The translations under genes were made by a program, and so were the position numbers. The notes beneath the pieces are model-generated. The model did no database searches. It saw only the letters and a program-made list of their open reading frames with translations, and was not told where the DNA came from. Shown one piece after another: positions 47,401 to 52,538 of a stretch of DNA of 64,000 bases. Source of the stretch: Cacconaster sp045601245 (GTDB lineage Bacteria > Bacteroidota > Bacteroidia > Bacteroidales > UBA932); NCBI GenBank assembly GCA_045601245.1, contig JAZRZH010000044.1, positions 1 through 64,000 of the forward strand, given 5' to 3'. Position 1 is the first letter of the stretch, and every line of letters starts with the position of its first letter.

Positions 47401-47744
47401 GCTTCGTCCAGAAAGTCGATGAACGTTCTTCCGGAAGTCAGTTGAACCGTGAGTATTACGATTATCTTGATGAGGTGGATAAGGTTGAGCATAAATTGTC
47501 CGGATACAAGAAGCAGATCCGAATGGGAGCGATGGAGTATGCGGAAATTCTTAACGACTTCGTCCAGACCGAGGAATTCAAGCAATACAAGCAACTGCAC
47601 GGGTATGTGAATGCAATCAACAAATTGAATTCAGCGCTCAAGTACACGGATGATACCAGACGCGAAGAAATTGAGCAGCGCATCAAGGCTCTCAAGCAGA
47701 GGCTTGTTGATGAAATCCACGAATCAGAAAAAAGTAATAGATAA
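29436..47744 (+). CDS. Giant polyvalent protein (6102 aa): pyrophosphatase-like, methylase, helicase, JAB and zincin domains
   Basis: One uninterrupted frame of 18.3 kb. In order: two KKLYDA.S.DY..G.F repeats (4-55); a Gly/Ala-rich membrane-like region (about 322-409); an inorganic-pyrophosphatase-like domain (about 1483-1622, YGYIRMTEGVDGDHIDVFL, FDEHKVMYGF); a MuF-C-like domain (about 1669-1785); an N6-adenine methylase fold (EGSAGIG 2634-2640, NVPF 2699-2702); an SF2/SNF2 helicase (GSGKT 3361-3365, DEAH 3550-3553, QRNGR 3901-3905); a conserved KAYRAMQ module near 4390; a RadC-type JAB domain (H4706, H4708, D4719); an HEVVGH zincin (4993-4998); an LPD38-like segment (near 5552, FIFTNQSRDLG) and a membrane-like segment (5759-5785). 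Phage polyvalent proteins are proposed to be injected with DNA to counter restriction and rebuild the incoming genome (Iyer and colleagues); injection here is inference. Confidence 0.92.
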   Translation: MDDNKKKLYDALSRDYELGTFEQFSKDIEDEGKRKKLYDATSKDYDYGDFDSFSNQLGFSKEQQPAQPVHTSADNVVTAPSQQEAEATPAPDATSAPALQQTVKMPEVETAQVPQFNDLPQDRTNKAFVEQQTREQVAGMSARIDEQLNAAIGESQKAYDVKQEEAKKQPFFRRLLTSIGENYAPNGDISIPAMRQYNEVMQGAGNLELQNRIQSLQAARNSLSDAQRIIKEADKAVQEGNFEGFFKGAGRGFGQHLFDVRTWDMGLSQMQDAGVLLGALSKFDNGEQLTDAEQAMLDAKAVEMATNAYFGSYVGRGYKAGTITAESIPFMLEMCINPASGIGSGASSSLTRYALQRFGKEAVKKNAGKYVAAKVGARVLGDVAGAAIMAGTTGATGVAADAMERMAGHTTFDTDDEGQSFFTGHVEAEDAGAAFRKAFASRAIENHSEMLGNYFAPVLGAVSKGLGKGLEKIGLGKVNQFFDDVAASDFAKIVTDFEKHAQWHGTIGEYAEEVLGNMENAVLVGDQNFGTGENGIFNLSDNIDTFLGVALMSGAFSSIKTGGYLYDKASKYKAKNDVAKADATAQAAYDDPAGWEGFKEFLHGASEEEATSAVADFLRDEEVPEERKKAVLDYLKAEKRYEGFTVSDEKRHSEGIVPPEVIEAEDAFDGGYSLESEQEMNDAKNELDLKRTQLQQILGRDDISIAELWDGSNQFFSSDLPYTDEEKDVIVDYLNAKSTYEGMIQRVQDDIESRTSAAVKVIDGNTNVDSRQIVPATMKIEDRKVYVVSGTVNMNADDTMVDKEASDESVIIKDAETGKIEFVSPDAILRVDSPINPEEEKQNITNQIRQELAQVAANKIDGVLGFAPDDVYSLIDAQGQNMNIKIVPNAQGITDNGDGTVNYVVLNNADGQESLNPDGSRAIYTLPKANIQEMAATANLVRLNQFEQQKAAQRIDMRHQEQQANLPEYDLNDNVTLSANGQQVRGTITAPADADGKYEVYTESPVKGKRVNLFSADELAAMVIERNGEVVQKQEPSPAAPIQEEAVPKQEEPADTRTALEKIPVNEAGVQEFEKAPVETTFDALVEMNEGSEDEAIDTAKQMADNARKELEKAKKAKPKSGATVFDIQNNKAAQKANVRKWSDAVSYWDRVAGLREAQKKAAEEEAKRQKRLRLAEARRIQQKEGRYKEENASLGDYVSFRDYVLRMVSTGAVKFKWKGDPNNNAIKGLAQHLGFSGQNGEMLRRGWMLSNETGQYPEQAAEDLLVGYAEDMGVDVDKTGVDSMDALSELLDVLLSYDNSRTMFEAAQSLHGMDENQIKAAEQEYLQKELERAAYEQEQQGAVMSHDELVENVGNILTETQGNPDLLTKASDEELQQFSDLYADFELANNELGKVAEANEPGTRSSDKKIQEAAKRAIEEAQRKVAAAFSPVEELYRTLTSKYGLAMDAEEQGAVSPIEVARQEVDTDPTEGQKKAGNYKMGHIVIDGHNISLENPKGSVRKGVDENGKEWRTEMKNDYGYIRMTEGVDGDHIDVFLSDNPEQGNVYVVDQINPKDGSFDEHKVMYGFNSVDEAKAAYLSNYEEGWQGLGNITPVSKEEFKKWIDSSHRKTKPFADYASVKPLADNSTEIEGIETESTNNVNNSTKNVDSANLTDAIRDLYEKGKEYASKLYQMKYFDVASTPDFMKQIGLTGERFTIKYGVLSRHIGKDESHTLPESVWSELPEAIQNPFAITRRTDKEAGYRLYTAIKTDKGYVVVGADVKNAGKDIEVNSISTVFEREGGITQNEEVIYTSEGITPEQQSLLKRPNSSQYTAGQELSESKGSENSESTSTSVEKSYGSENKLVSSERYEELKKRMKAKLGQLNSGPDPEMLAIGCEMAMYHIEAGARKFADYAQRMIEDLGEGIRKYLKAFYNGARDLPGMESYASELDSYDDVSKVDVNAINIASVANKVTSDANAIKPGDKVFYKGKEMQVTDVHENGNVDLVYDPTGYLPVYSTGISQSEIQSVPESGESVRKEPVSVPKEGENVPKSTESVPAEKNSVPAGGTIGAITKDKHTKTGEDLWVVKASDRVSKEEFADLKRRAKANGGYWSSFKKGFIFSTEEEANKFNNHNANKNGETSTDEQTAANTAAVVSEAITVAEEAGSAAEAETIEPERIEEQIAKIDQTLDKVNEQLALLGYYEADMDDTQFNESYGYMKSAEKKAVKDADRLAKQLAKDLGITVGKGKLAKANIAPAGGDITFNLPLNEGRELYVNVRLTPANGDNLIIGDGYVNASPFGRLDIMYRVENPAVSGFDRYGSNNWEPANVTYSAFLSDIRRVVKDFLPEQKRPDLFDIAEQTVTRSEEKKSGKKSLPSSEESIGSLFADLSPEEDEAYTTTPEPKRERVVNGYRIGEKVVFTRPDNGEKKVLRIVDFEGDRPVLDSFGVNWISEVTDWSNVEKYVEPSNNEDNDNVPTRSAGENEPVGEGDREATEPADGRGVAGSDTDNPSDNENGSKRVPKKPASTSVKKNTHNNRVERGESFAPTTPTERYNANVAAIKLMKQLVESGSAASKADMEVLRRFTGWGGLGDAFNENSYKYNELRSLLTDEELQSAESSRNSAYYTPVEIIDTLWDIAKNLGFEGGKVLEGSAGIGNIIASMPKAMSQGSDITAVEIDTVSGNILKLLYPDADVQIKGFQDTRIANNSVDLAITNVPFVTGLHVFDEVERDLSHKFGDIHDFCIAKNVRKLKEGGIGIFITSSGTLDKSRKLRQWVTNEGHSDFIGAFRLNNETFGGTSVTSDIIVIRKRVNDVPSPNAIDVSGTTVAYRATYKHEEAVWQGRRSFEYQDIEEPVAMEYNNYFIEHPEAMAGKMQFAFEVDPKESYRPKVAGCYPDDKKPQMKVLGRWAKSLRNDAEPARSTTTESGNNDLEKVEGKKQGQLLVNSKGEVCYYSIDAAVPLGVNNNKVKGQTKEQVIKDYDALKDAISAVLDYQSNNESDEGLAPLLAELNKAYDSFTSKYGSLNKNVAISFLKNDVDFASVAAIEDFSEKESIDGKKTISTKKTDIFRKRMVGFKKEPTPQTAKDGVVVSMNQFGRINLPYIAEKLGKPEDAVKEEILSEGVAFINPQTGSLEVRYQYLSGNVREKLAYAKLNNTEGQYDTNIKELEKVIPMDIPAHLIEFTLGSSWVEPQLFIDFAKEKYGLSDRFKLAHIGNVWKVTDKSWGDESSEQNKAAGVYSEKVGKRALGHELMEAAMNNTPVQFTKQIKHYDGTTETIVDKEAAQAATVRMTEIKEEFREWAKDKMLKDPDMAEHIKRVYNDTFNAYAPMDIDDIFLPERFEGSVLEMGGRPFSLYKHQKKAVIRGTMEPLMLAHEVGSGKTFTLISTAMEMRRLGTAQKPMIVVQNATVGQFVTSAKQLYPSAKILTVSDRDRTKEGRETFYAKIKYNDWDLIIVPQSVFEMIPDSEERQRAFVQEKIDEKKHVIEEARAAGADSNMLKSLEKELEDLETEYTTGEKPQPKSKKRDGKQEAKALDNAKARAQLQLSRRTDAVSDFDDMGIDALLVDEAHEYKHLGFTTSIKRGVKGVDPSFSKKAASVYLKTRSIFDKRGWKNVVFATGTPISNTAAEIWTFMKYLMPKEVMEAYQIYYFDDFVRNFGKIEQSLEFATNGKFKENTRFAAYNNVPELVRIWTSVTDTVLTKDAEAAKGGESLNDKLPKMNGGKARDTFLPQSETLVGIMRSVRAELERFEKMSGKEKRENSYIPLKMYGIAKRAAIDPRLVSEDAPDEPLSKTNKAVEEILADLKETNDYKGTCAVFCDNYRRLDYNNDGKKVETFNLFNEIKRKLVASGVPDEQIVIMQSGMTVNKKEEIFSKVNAGEVRVILGSTQTLGTGVNIQQRLHLLIHMDAPDRPMDYTQRNGRILRQGNLHKDWGKTVKVLRFGVEDSLDVTSYQRLKTKSSFIDSIMDGKPLLANAMENRTLEEEEEGLFDNPVAVLSGSQYALLKSQAEREYRKFDNKKKQHEVDQIYVENKLKENNRRIENCGKLIEDFKDQLAKVTEMFPDGRAKSLEISGKKAATTDDMNTLFKESVSKPLAKRIEDARKIGYFPVMGEDFPFRFKLDGLEVTGNVHITRKDKWDYQRNTNVVEMHKTITYSCPTLHIKDYTVTGGEVKNVLSDMLETIINGKHANQRIAELKATIDRMTKDNAVLSERRGKPFQEEDKLKEAKAKVDEYTELMRKELAEKEAKYAEMAKEAEVNLADIDIDDEEDENRYRSSVKPVDVSAAEYPFRELREQWLETGDIYHSSEVADKLSELLEDYPEFEPAFEQFIMMNERNHAAFWDTGGRDVEYDEDQMQDVFEAALRDEEILAAHNVNYDAGVRYRPVTDKQTLDSLNSQGTVKAYRAMQQVDGRLYPPMSAKVNGEYREPVELGKWEESEESLKDWNEGDELPANVVYDKKSGKLKYRLDKGNGKTVDAAYNPYFHTSRTPLNDQFSSAQDRPELVTVEVEIPESELTSGYTAKYAKDSTGELDWKAGVVQSKLSGTRKVILSRWDKPVRIVPDSEVADVIVEMLGGKDIVFPSNVVTTSLRTELEKRGVRFRETDNQGKPIVERFRETAIKGVTHNGSLDDTQVDSIVERTYRKSNVFSFTGKSKIKDCADIAFIFRELETAATENSFLVFVKKGKPVILHTGIGTIDQTTVDQTAVVAAYRDFEPDHVYLVHNHPSGDISASLADMKLLFSLSKQMPNAETEGVIIDTLSGQYGVFGPNEYSSFREQEGEHKPLEVLSFDKLVFSPDYSAEFATRKPIRGSEDVASYISAHRLGSGSKIGALVLNRKNVVLANAVLNSNRLNADNAASLAADVADVVVRANGSGAILFGDFNIEDNALTAFNESFKNLSGGQFYLMDVVRVEGNFTRSVSDGTWENPQPSGNLAEPSIDDLETAAVEIAQSLGVKARIVRDVNELVDDNARKQKRMRQSKGWLNTSTGEITIVLPNAESSADVQATVLHEVVGHKGLRAVVGNDKFNDFLDKVLRAADKDTRAKIVDLSRKNNWDFRLATEEYIAQLAENGFNDTAERSFFEKVRDLLVDLLHQAKIALGFQINDSDLRYMLWRSYQMQRSKGAIAEAENTLMKSKLGVGDFRSDENRYRAAKQYSSATEEYNDKVRVVNDKGEKSDLANLGRRVWEGQADKMYSLKVLQDAILKETGDVIADQEDAYTYENQMGSKHSARSREYEDKYFVPMMKAVADVLNPGEDVNEVVRYIIAKHGLERNIRMSRKAAEENGGSWDGTVKDFAGLTELTGDKSDFQSIAEGMVSDFELNHDNTDKMWQTINAATKATLYQSYLDGLLSKATYESVRDMYEYYVPLRGWEESTAADEYEYLDSGRAKREATMKIAKGRVSIADNPLAQIWKMADDAIANGLRNKTKQKFLNFALNHPSDLLTVSKQWYVLDNATGEWEARTPDIPDDASPEVIADIIDGFEHNMSVLQQQGLAKTKRDGLRLKKPATSFEKQEHTVRVKRGGNDYVVYVNGNPRAAQAVNGRTNPDAPTSDNIAKKLHTVMQAVKNFQARVFTTLKPAFIFTNQSRDLGMSAASVAVKEDAAYNKQYHKNVSSTIFKTYDLVHKLNKGALDMSDEVEKYFAEFIHNGGETGYTRLVSMDEYKKRMEKMLSEITEGGPSNAAKIWRGVWDGVEYLNRCAEDATRFAVYMTSRQMGRSVLRSVSDAKEITVNFNRKGSGEYLGQTANYLYVFYNAAIQSLANVGRLASTHPKKSAAVVGAFTALGFMAPLVNAFISSMVGGGDDDDKDYWDLPEWTRRNNFVIRIPFTDHFLTIPIAHELRAFYGLGEIASSCMSDKEDVGKGVAKAVEGFSGTLPIDFTGNGGDLIVNLTPTIAQPLVQWARNKSYFGTPIYKDSPYNKLDPNYTKAYRGANKFLVSGADLINRITGGNKVERGLINLNPAVIEHLIEGYFGGVGTTINQLGKSVSMLWDEDMRQVRNVPIISSFVQKVDERSSGSQLNREYYDYLDEVDKVEHKLSGYKKQIRMGAMEYAEILNDFVQTEEFKQYKQLHGYVNAINKLNSALKYTDDTRREEIEQRIKALKQRLVDEIHESEKSNR

Positions 47745-47753
47745 ACCGATTTC

Positions 47754-47786
47754 ACACCTGCGGCACTCTACCTTTGCCGCAGGTGT
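47754..47786 (+). terminator. Hairpin between giant gene and portal gene
   Basis: ACACCTGCGGC and GCCGCAGGTGT form a perfect eleven-pair stem with an eleven-base loop, ten bases after the giant gene. It has no U-run after it, so it may be an RNA-processing or partial termination signal that separates expression of the two genes. Confidence 0.5.
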
Positions 47787-47812
47787 ATGAATTCGATAAA
47801 TCATTTTCAGAT

Positions 47813-49816
47813 ATGGCAGAAGAAAAACTACGGGCAATGAGCCGGGTATCAAGCCGGCATAAGGAGCTGGACACTGTGGATGAACAGAAGTCCTTTGGCA
47901 ACCGGCGTGCCTTCAACGTGCTTCTTGAAGGTCAGAGATGCTACGACAATATGGACTACTTCCGTACGGATAGGGAGAGGAATAAGAACTATACCTACGG
48001 TAAGCAGTGGAGTGATATTATTGTTGATGAGGACGGCGAAGCAAAGACTGAGGAAGATTACATCAAGGAGCAGGGAAGTGTACCCCTTACAAACAACCTT
48101 ATCCGAAGGCTTGTCCGCAATGTCATCGGCGTATATCGCAGTCAGTCTAAGGAGCCGACCTGCGCTGCCCGGGACAGGGACGAGCAGAAACTTGGAGAGA
48201 CAATGAGCACGATTCTTCAATGCAATATGCAGTTGAACCGTATGAATGAGGTCTATCCACGTTCTCTTGAAGAGTTCCTGATAAGCGGACTAATTGTTCA
48301 TCGCAAGAGTTTCGGCTGGCGAGACAACAAACTTGATTGCTGGACTGATTATGTGCAGCCAAACAATTTCTTCGTCGATGGCAATATGCGAGATTTCAGG
48401 GGTTGGGATTGTCGCATCATCGGTGAGATTCACGACCTCAGCCTTGAAACCGTGCAGAGCGAGTTCGCTTCAACACCGGAAGAAGCAAAACATATCCGTG
48501 AGATCTATTCGTACACTCACGCCAGGAATAGAGGGTATGTTATGGATTACTGCGAGAAATTCGGAGCAAGACATAAAGCCCGGAACGTTGATTTCTTTAT
48601 GCCAACCGAACCAGACCTGTGCCGTGTCATTGAGATTTGGAGAAAGGAGTGCAAGCCGAGATACAAGTGCCACGACTACAACAACGGTGACTCATATAAG
48701 ATTGATGAAGAGGACCTGCAGATGCTGGTGCTTGACGTTAATGCAGCCAGACTTGCCAGAGGCCGCAAGGCTGGAATGGATGAAGATGATATTCCGCTCA
48801 TTACATACGAGTGGTGTATGGATGAGTATTGGTATTTCTATTACCTTACCCCATTTGGAGATATATTGCTCGAAGGAGAAACGCCGTATGAACATAAGAG
48901 CCACCCTTACGTATTCAAGGCGTATCCGTTCATTGACGGTGAAATCCATTCCTTTGTCGCTGATATTGTGGACCAGCAACGCTATGTGAACAGGCTTATC
49001 ACAATGTATGATTGGATTATGAAGGCCAGCGCAAAAGGTGTCCTTCTTTTCCCGGAGGAATGCCTGCCGGAGGGGTATGACATTGACGATATATGCGACG
49101 AATGGCACCGTTTTGACGGAGTTATCGCAATCAGCACAAAGAAACTCAAGGACGGAAAGATGCTGCCTCAACAAATTTCCAATAATGCAACGAACATCGG
49201 CATTACGGAGCTTCTGAACCTTCAGTTGAAGTTCTTTGAGGATATTTCAGGCGTGAACGGAGCACTGCAAGGAAAACCGGGTTATGCCGGTATGAGTGCA
49301 AGCCTGTATAACCAGCAGACTCAAAACTCTACTACGTCTCTTCTGGACCTGCTCGACACTTTCGGTATGTTCATCATTGATGCGGCATACAAGGATGTCA
49401 AGAATATGCAGCAGTTCTATGATTCAAAGAGAGTGTTCAATATCACCGGCAAGGCTGGCGCACAGGTTGAGTATGATCCGAAGAAGATTCGTGACGTTGA
49501 GTTTGACCTGTCAATAGTTGAGAGCACTGCGACACCGGCTTATCGTCAGATGTCAAACGCATTCCTTCTTGATATATGGAAGTCGGGACAAATCAGTTTG
49601 CAGCAGTTGCTCGAACACGGAGATTTCCCGTTCTCGGACGATTTGCTCCAGAGTCTCAAGAGCCAGCAGGAGCAGCTTGAACAGGGTAAGAGACCGGACG
49701 GCTTGTCACCAGCGATGCTCCAGCAAGTTCAGCAGGGTGCAAATATGGACAATGTGAACAAAGCACAGCAGATGTTGATGAATCCTCACGGATATGCACA
49801 ACAGGTAGCAGCATAA
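47813..49816 (+). CDS. Portal protein
   Basis: A 667-residue P22-type portal (dodecameric ring through which DNA is packaged and ejected). Supporting sequence: RNKNYTYGKQWSDIIVDEDG, PLTNNLIRRLVRNVIGVYRS, the wing/clip region IIVHRKSFGW-like GLIVHRKSFGWRDNK, DNFFVDG-like NNFFVDGNMRDFRGWD, YPFIDGEIHSFVADIVDQQR and SGVNGALQGKPGYAGMSASL. The C-terminus is a Gln-rich helical tail. The start ATG at 47813 is chosen because an upstream in-frame TTG lies inside the hairpin. It follows the giant gene and is convergent with the terminase block across a bidirectional terminator. Confidence 0.88.
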   Translation: MAEEKLRAMSRVSSRHKELDTVDEQKSFGNRRAFNVLLEGQRCYDNMDYFRTDRERNKNYTYGKQWSDIIVDEDGEAKTEEDYIKEQGSVPLTNNLIRRLVRNVIGVYRSQSKEPTCAARDRDEQKLGETMSTILQCNMQLNRMNEVYPRSLEEFLISGLIVHRKSFGWRDNKLDCWTDYVQPNNFFVDGNMRDFRGWDCRIIGEIHDLSLETVQSEFASTPEEAKHIREIYSYTHARNRGYVMDYCEKFGARHKARNVDFFMPTEPDLCRVIEIWRKECKPRYKCHDYNNGDSYKIDEEDLQMLVLDVNAARLARGRKAGMDEDDIPLITYEWCMDEYWYFYYLTPFGDILLEGETPYEHKSHPYVFKAYPFIDGEIHSFVADIVDQQRYVNRLITMYDWIMKASAKGVLLFPEECLPEGYDIDDICDEWHRFDGVIAISTKKLKDGKMLPQQISNNATNIGITELLNLQLKFFEDISGVNGALQGKPGYAGMSASLYNQQTQNSTTSLLDLLDTFGMFIIDAAYKDVKNMQQFYDSKRVFNITGKAGAQVEYDPKKIRDVEFDLSIVESTATPAYRQMSNAFLLDIWKSGQISLQQLLEHGDFPFSDDLLQSLKSQQEQLEQGKRPDGLSPAMLQQVQQGANMDNVNKAQQMLMNPHGYAQQVAA

Positions 49817-49849
49817 AAGAAAGGGAGGTTAGTTCCTCCCTTTCTTTTT
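49815..49849. terminator. Bidirectional terminator between portal and terminase block
   Basis: AAAAGAAAGGGAGG paired with CCTCCCTTTCTTTTT: about 13 pairs, six-base loop, with A-run on one side and T-run on the other, so it can stop transcription from both directions. Confidence 0.85.
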
Positions 49850-49981
49850 GAATCTGGTCATATCGGTTGCCGTATGATGAATGACAAGTGGATCGTGGCT
49901 GAGCGTCATAATGCCGTCTATGTTGCCATACGGCTTATCTGGTTTCACGTTGCCGGGCACTTTTTTATTTTTCTCGTCCAT
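49829..49981 (-). CDS. 50-residue phage protein overlapping the terminator
   Basis: The frame reads MDEKNKKVPGNVKPDKPYGN, IDGIMTLSHDPLVIHHTATD, MTRFKKKGRN. It starts 17 bases before the end of the upstream minus-strand gene, as coupled phage genes do, and its last codons form one arm of the shared terminator. Charged ends and a central LSHDPLVIHHT segment; no family recognised. It may be real because of the tight coupling and lack of any alternative gene here. Confidence 0.5.
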   Translation of the reverse strand: MDEKNKKVPGNVKPDKPYGNIDGIMTLSHDPLVIHHTATDMTRFKKKGRN

Positions 49982-50384
49982 ATCTCTTGAATATGTGTTT
50001 TATTTCATCAAGCCGTTGAGCGCGTCTCTTTTTTCGGTCATCTTTTCTCATCTTACGGACTGCAGGGATACGGTCCTCATACCACTCGAAGAATCGAATG
50101 GCCTTCGCTTTCCTGGTGGATTCCGATAACATTCCGTTTCCTCCAGCATTCCCGGTGCAATAGAAGCACATTTCGTAGGCCTCCTTCATCTTGTAATTGC
50201 TGTCAATGTACCTTTTAGACCGGAGACCCCTGAAATTCTTCCTGTCTGTCACTATCAGCCGCACCTTTTTGTCGGAGTTCGGACAAACATAATACCTGAC
50301 GTGATTTTGTGCGTGTAGCTTTTCCGCTTTCTGCACAGCGCTCCTAAACATCAGAAACGCATAGAATCTTCTTAATGCATTCAT
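49965..50384 (-). CDS. Conserved-type phage protein, basic, with CxNS...CFYC motif
   Basis: A 139-residue basic protein. It contains YYVCPNSDKKVRLIVTDRKN and later EMCFYCTGN, giving three cysteines in a possible zinc-binding arrangement, and ends in a Lys/Arg-rich helix (VRKMRKDDRKKRRAQRLDEI). Nucleic-acid binding is likely. It follows the large terminase by 12 bases in the same transcript, so a role in packaging or head assembly is plausible. Family not recognised. Confidence 0.6.
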   Translation of the reverse strand: MNALRRFYAFLMFRSAVQKAEKLHAQNHVRYYVCPNSDKKVRLIVTDRKNFRGLRSKRYIDSNYKMKEAYEMCFYCTGNAGGNGMLSESTRKAKAIRFFEWYEDRIPAVRKMRKDDRKKRRAQRLDEIKHIFKRYGREK

Positions 50385-50396
50385 AAATATCGTAAA

Positions 50397-52538
50397 TTAA
50401 GTTACTGTTGCTTCTGAAACGGCCTTGCGGCCTTTTTTCTTTGACCGATTAACCCTTGGCACCACTCTCGGAATATCCATTTCGGTAAAGCAGATGACGA
50501 ACGCAATGCCGCGTGTCATAAGCAAATCATCGTGTTCTCCCTGAACGGCACCCCAGGCTCCATTCTGCTTGCGCTCATAAGTGAGATATTCATCGCAGCA
50601 TCTTTCATCACGTTCAACATAGTTGCCTTCGCGAACGACCTTGACAAGAGTTGAGACAATCTTCGGTTTGGTTGCGACATTTGTATGGTAGCCATATTTT
50701 GTCGGTGCACCCTCGTTGATTTCTTCATCACTCTGTTTGCGTGCATAGAGATTAGGGTAAACGTCCTTGATAAGATTGAGGATATACTGAGACTGATCGC
50801 CTTCGACACCGTTCTGACGCTCCTTGTCATGTGTCTCAAGAGTGTTGGATTCAATCACAAGAAGGGCATTGTCATAGTAAGCCGCAATTTGAGCAGCTTT
50901 CCAAGCAAGGATGTCCATATCTATATGACCGTACCACTGTGCGACTACAACCGGCTTGCCGCCTTCCATCTGGAACAGGCGATCAATGACAACGATAACC
51001 GACCAGTCGGACTTCTTGCCCCTGCCGCCAATATCGACAACGACAAGGTATCTGTCCAGCACTTTCTCTTTATCGTCAATTTCGGGCTTTGCCCATATCC
51101 AGAAACGGCCCTGGTGGTCCTCTCGGAACCGGAGATTGCGCAGCGCTTTCTCTCCTTCGTCCTCGTCAGCATAAACCTCTCCAATGAACTTCGGGGCCTT
51201 GCAGGTCTTGCGGATGTCCTCGACTTTGTATTTGTCGAAGACCCTTGCGCCGGAGTGAACGAATGCCTCAATATCATCGGAAGGATATTCGGATGCCATA
51301 TCAGCGTGGTCGGAATACTTCGCACGCTCAAGGGTGTACCAATAGATTGCTTCAAGTGTCGCTCCCTTCTGCCAGAGCCACCACAAATATTGTCCGCTTT
51401 CCTCCCTGTCTGAATCGGCATTGGAATTGTTTCTGTTTATAAATAGCTTCTCGGCAAATGCCCGAATGTCTGGAATCTCCTGACGGTACTGCTCGATTTC
51501 ATACCAGGCAACGAACATCGCTTCAAACTGTGACCGTCCTTTCTTTGCAGCCACGTATTCACGGTGGAAGAAATTGCCTGTACCATTGGCCGTACTCTCA
51601 TAGACGATCATCGTCAACGGCTTCAGAAGAATACCGGAGCAGGCGGAACGGACAATCTGTTGAGGTGTTTTGCCGTCAGTCTTTTTCCATAGTCCGACCT
51701 CGGAGCAATGCACGAGGTTGTAGTCACCACCTCGGGCGGAGTCCGGTCTTTCTGCGGTGCCAATCTTGATTTTGCAGTTGCGCTGTGGTACCCTGTGAAT
51801 GTTGCCAGACTTGCCGACACCTACAAACTTCGGCTCGTTCTCGTTGTATGCTGCACCGATTTCATAGAGGTATTCGATAGGATAGGCCTTAATCATTCTG
51901 TCGAACATATCCTGAATCTCATCGGATGCCGTGCCCTGATGAGCAACGATGAGCGAGTTGAGGCCGACCTTGTGGCATAGCTGCAACCAAGCCATATATA
52001 GCTGGATGCAGGTGGAGCCACCCCATTGACGTGCTTTCAGCAGAATGAGACGTATCGGTTTGCCGGCGAGACGCAGTTTCTCAAGTCTTTCAACGAGTCT
52101 CCTTTGAGGGCGGCTCAACCGGAAAAGGACATCCTCGCCACCACCTTTTGCTTTAATCCAGGCAAGGGTTGCGGCCCAGAACGCATAGTCGTGCTCGTTC
52201 CTGACGCGGACCACCTGCTCGACAATCTTTCTCTTTTCCTCATCGTTGAACGGGCCAAGCGTGATTCCGTCCTTTGCGTACTCCTGTTTGAGCGTTGTCG
52301 CGTAATATTTCTTGATTGAACCGGCCTCAACAATTCCCTTGATGAGAGGAACCTTCATCATTGTAGAAGGCAACCATTGCTTCTTGATTGGGAAATCTGA
52401 AATGCTGACCTCAACTCTGTCCTTTTTTAGGGTAGAGCCTTCGCCCGTTACAGGATTGAACGGCGCGAATATCTCATCATTGCGCCGTTTGTTTTCCTGC
52501 AATAGTTCCAATATGGCCAACTTTTCATCTGCGTTCAT
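50397..52538 (-). CDS. terL: Terminase large subunit
   Basis: A 713-residue packaging motor. ATPase: Walker A-like KARQWGGST (168-176) inside LILLKARQWGGSTCIQLYMA, an adenine/Walker B region DYNLVHCSEVGLW with glutamate 280, and coupling motif YESTANGTGNFF. Nuclease (RNase H fold): first acidic residue D502 in YLVVVDIGGRGKKSDWSVIV with D511, and a later LLVIESNTLE strand. The N-terminal 130 residues are an extra helical domain. It cuts concatemers and drives DNA into the procapsid. The start overlaps the end of the rhomboid gene by four bases. It is on the opposite strand from portal and capsid, which is unusual. Confidence 0.92.
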   Translation of the reverse strand: MNADEKLAILELLQENKRRNDEIFAPFNPVTGEGSTLKKDRVEVSISDFPIKKQWLPSTMMKVPLIKGIVEAGSIKKYYATTLKQEYAKDGITLGPFNDEEKRKIVEQVVRVRNEHDYAFWAATLAWIKAKGGGEDVLFRLSRPQRRLVERLEKLRLAGKPIRLILLKARQWGGSTCIQLYMAWLQLCHKVGLNSLIVAHQGTASDEIQDMFDRMIKAYPIEYLYEIGAAYNENEPKFVGVGKSGNIHRVPQRNCKIKIGTAERPDSARGGDYNLVHCSEVGLWKKTDGKTPQQIVRSACSGILLKPLTMIVYESTANGTGNFFHREYVAAKKGRSQFEAMFVAWYEIEQYRQEIPDIRAFAEKLFINRNNSNADSDREESGQYLWWLWQKGATLEAIYWYTLERAKYSDHADMASEYPSDDIEAFVHSGARVFDKYKVEDIRKTCKAPKFIGEVYADEDEGEKALRNLRFREDHQGRFWIWAKPEIDDKEKVLDRYLVVVDIGGRGKKSDWSVIVVIDRLFQMEGGKPVVVAQWYGHIDMDILAWKAAQIAAYYDNALLVIESNTLETHDKERQNGVEGDQSQYILNLIKDVYPNLYARKQSDEEINEGAPTKYGYHTNVATKPKIVSTLVKVVREGNYVERDERCCDEYLTYERKQNGAWGAVQGEHDDLLMTRGIAFVICFTEMDIPRVVPRVNRSKKKGRKAVSEATVT

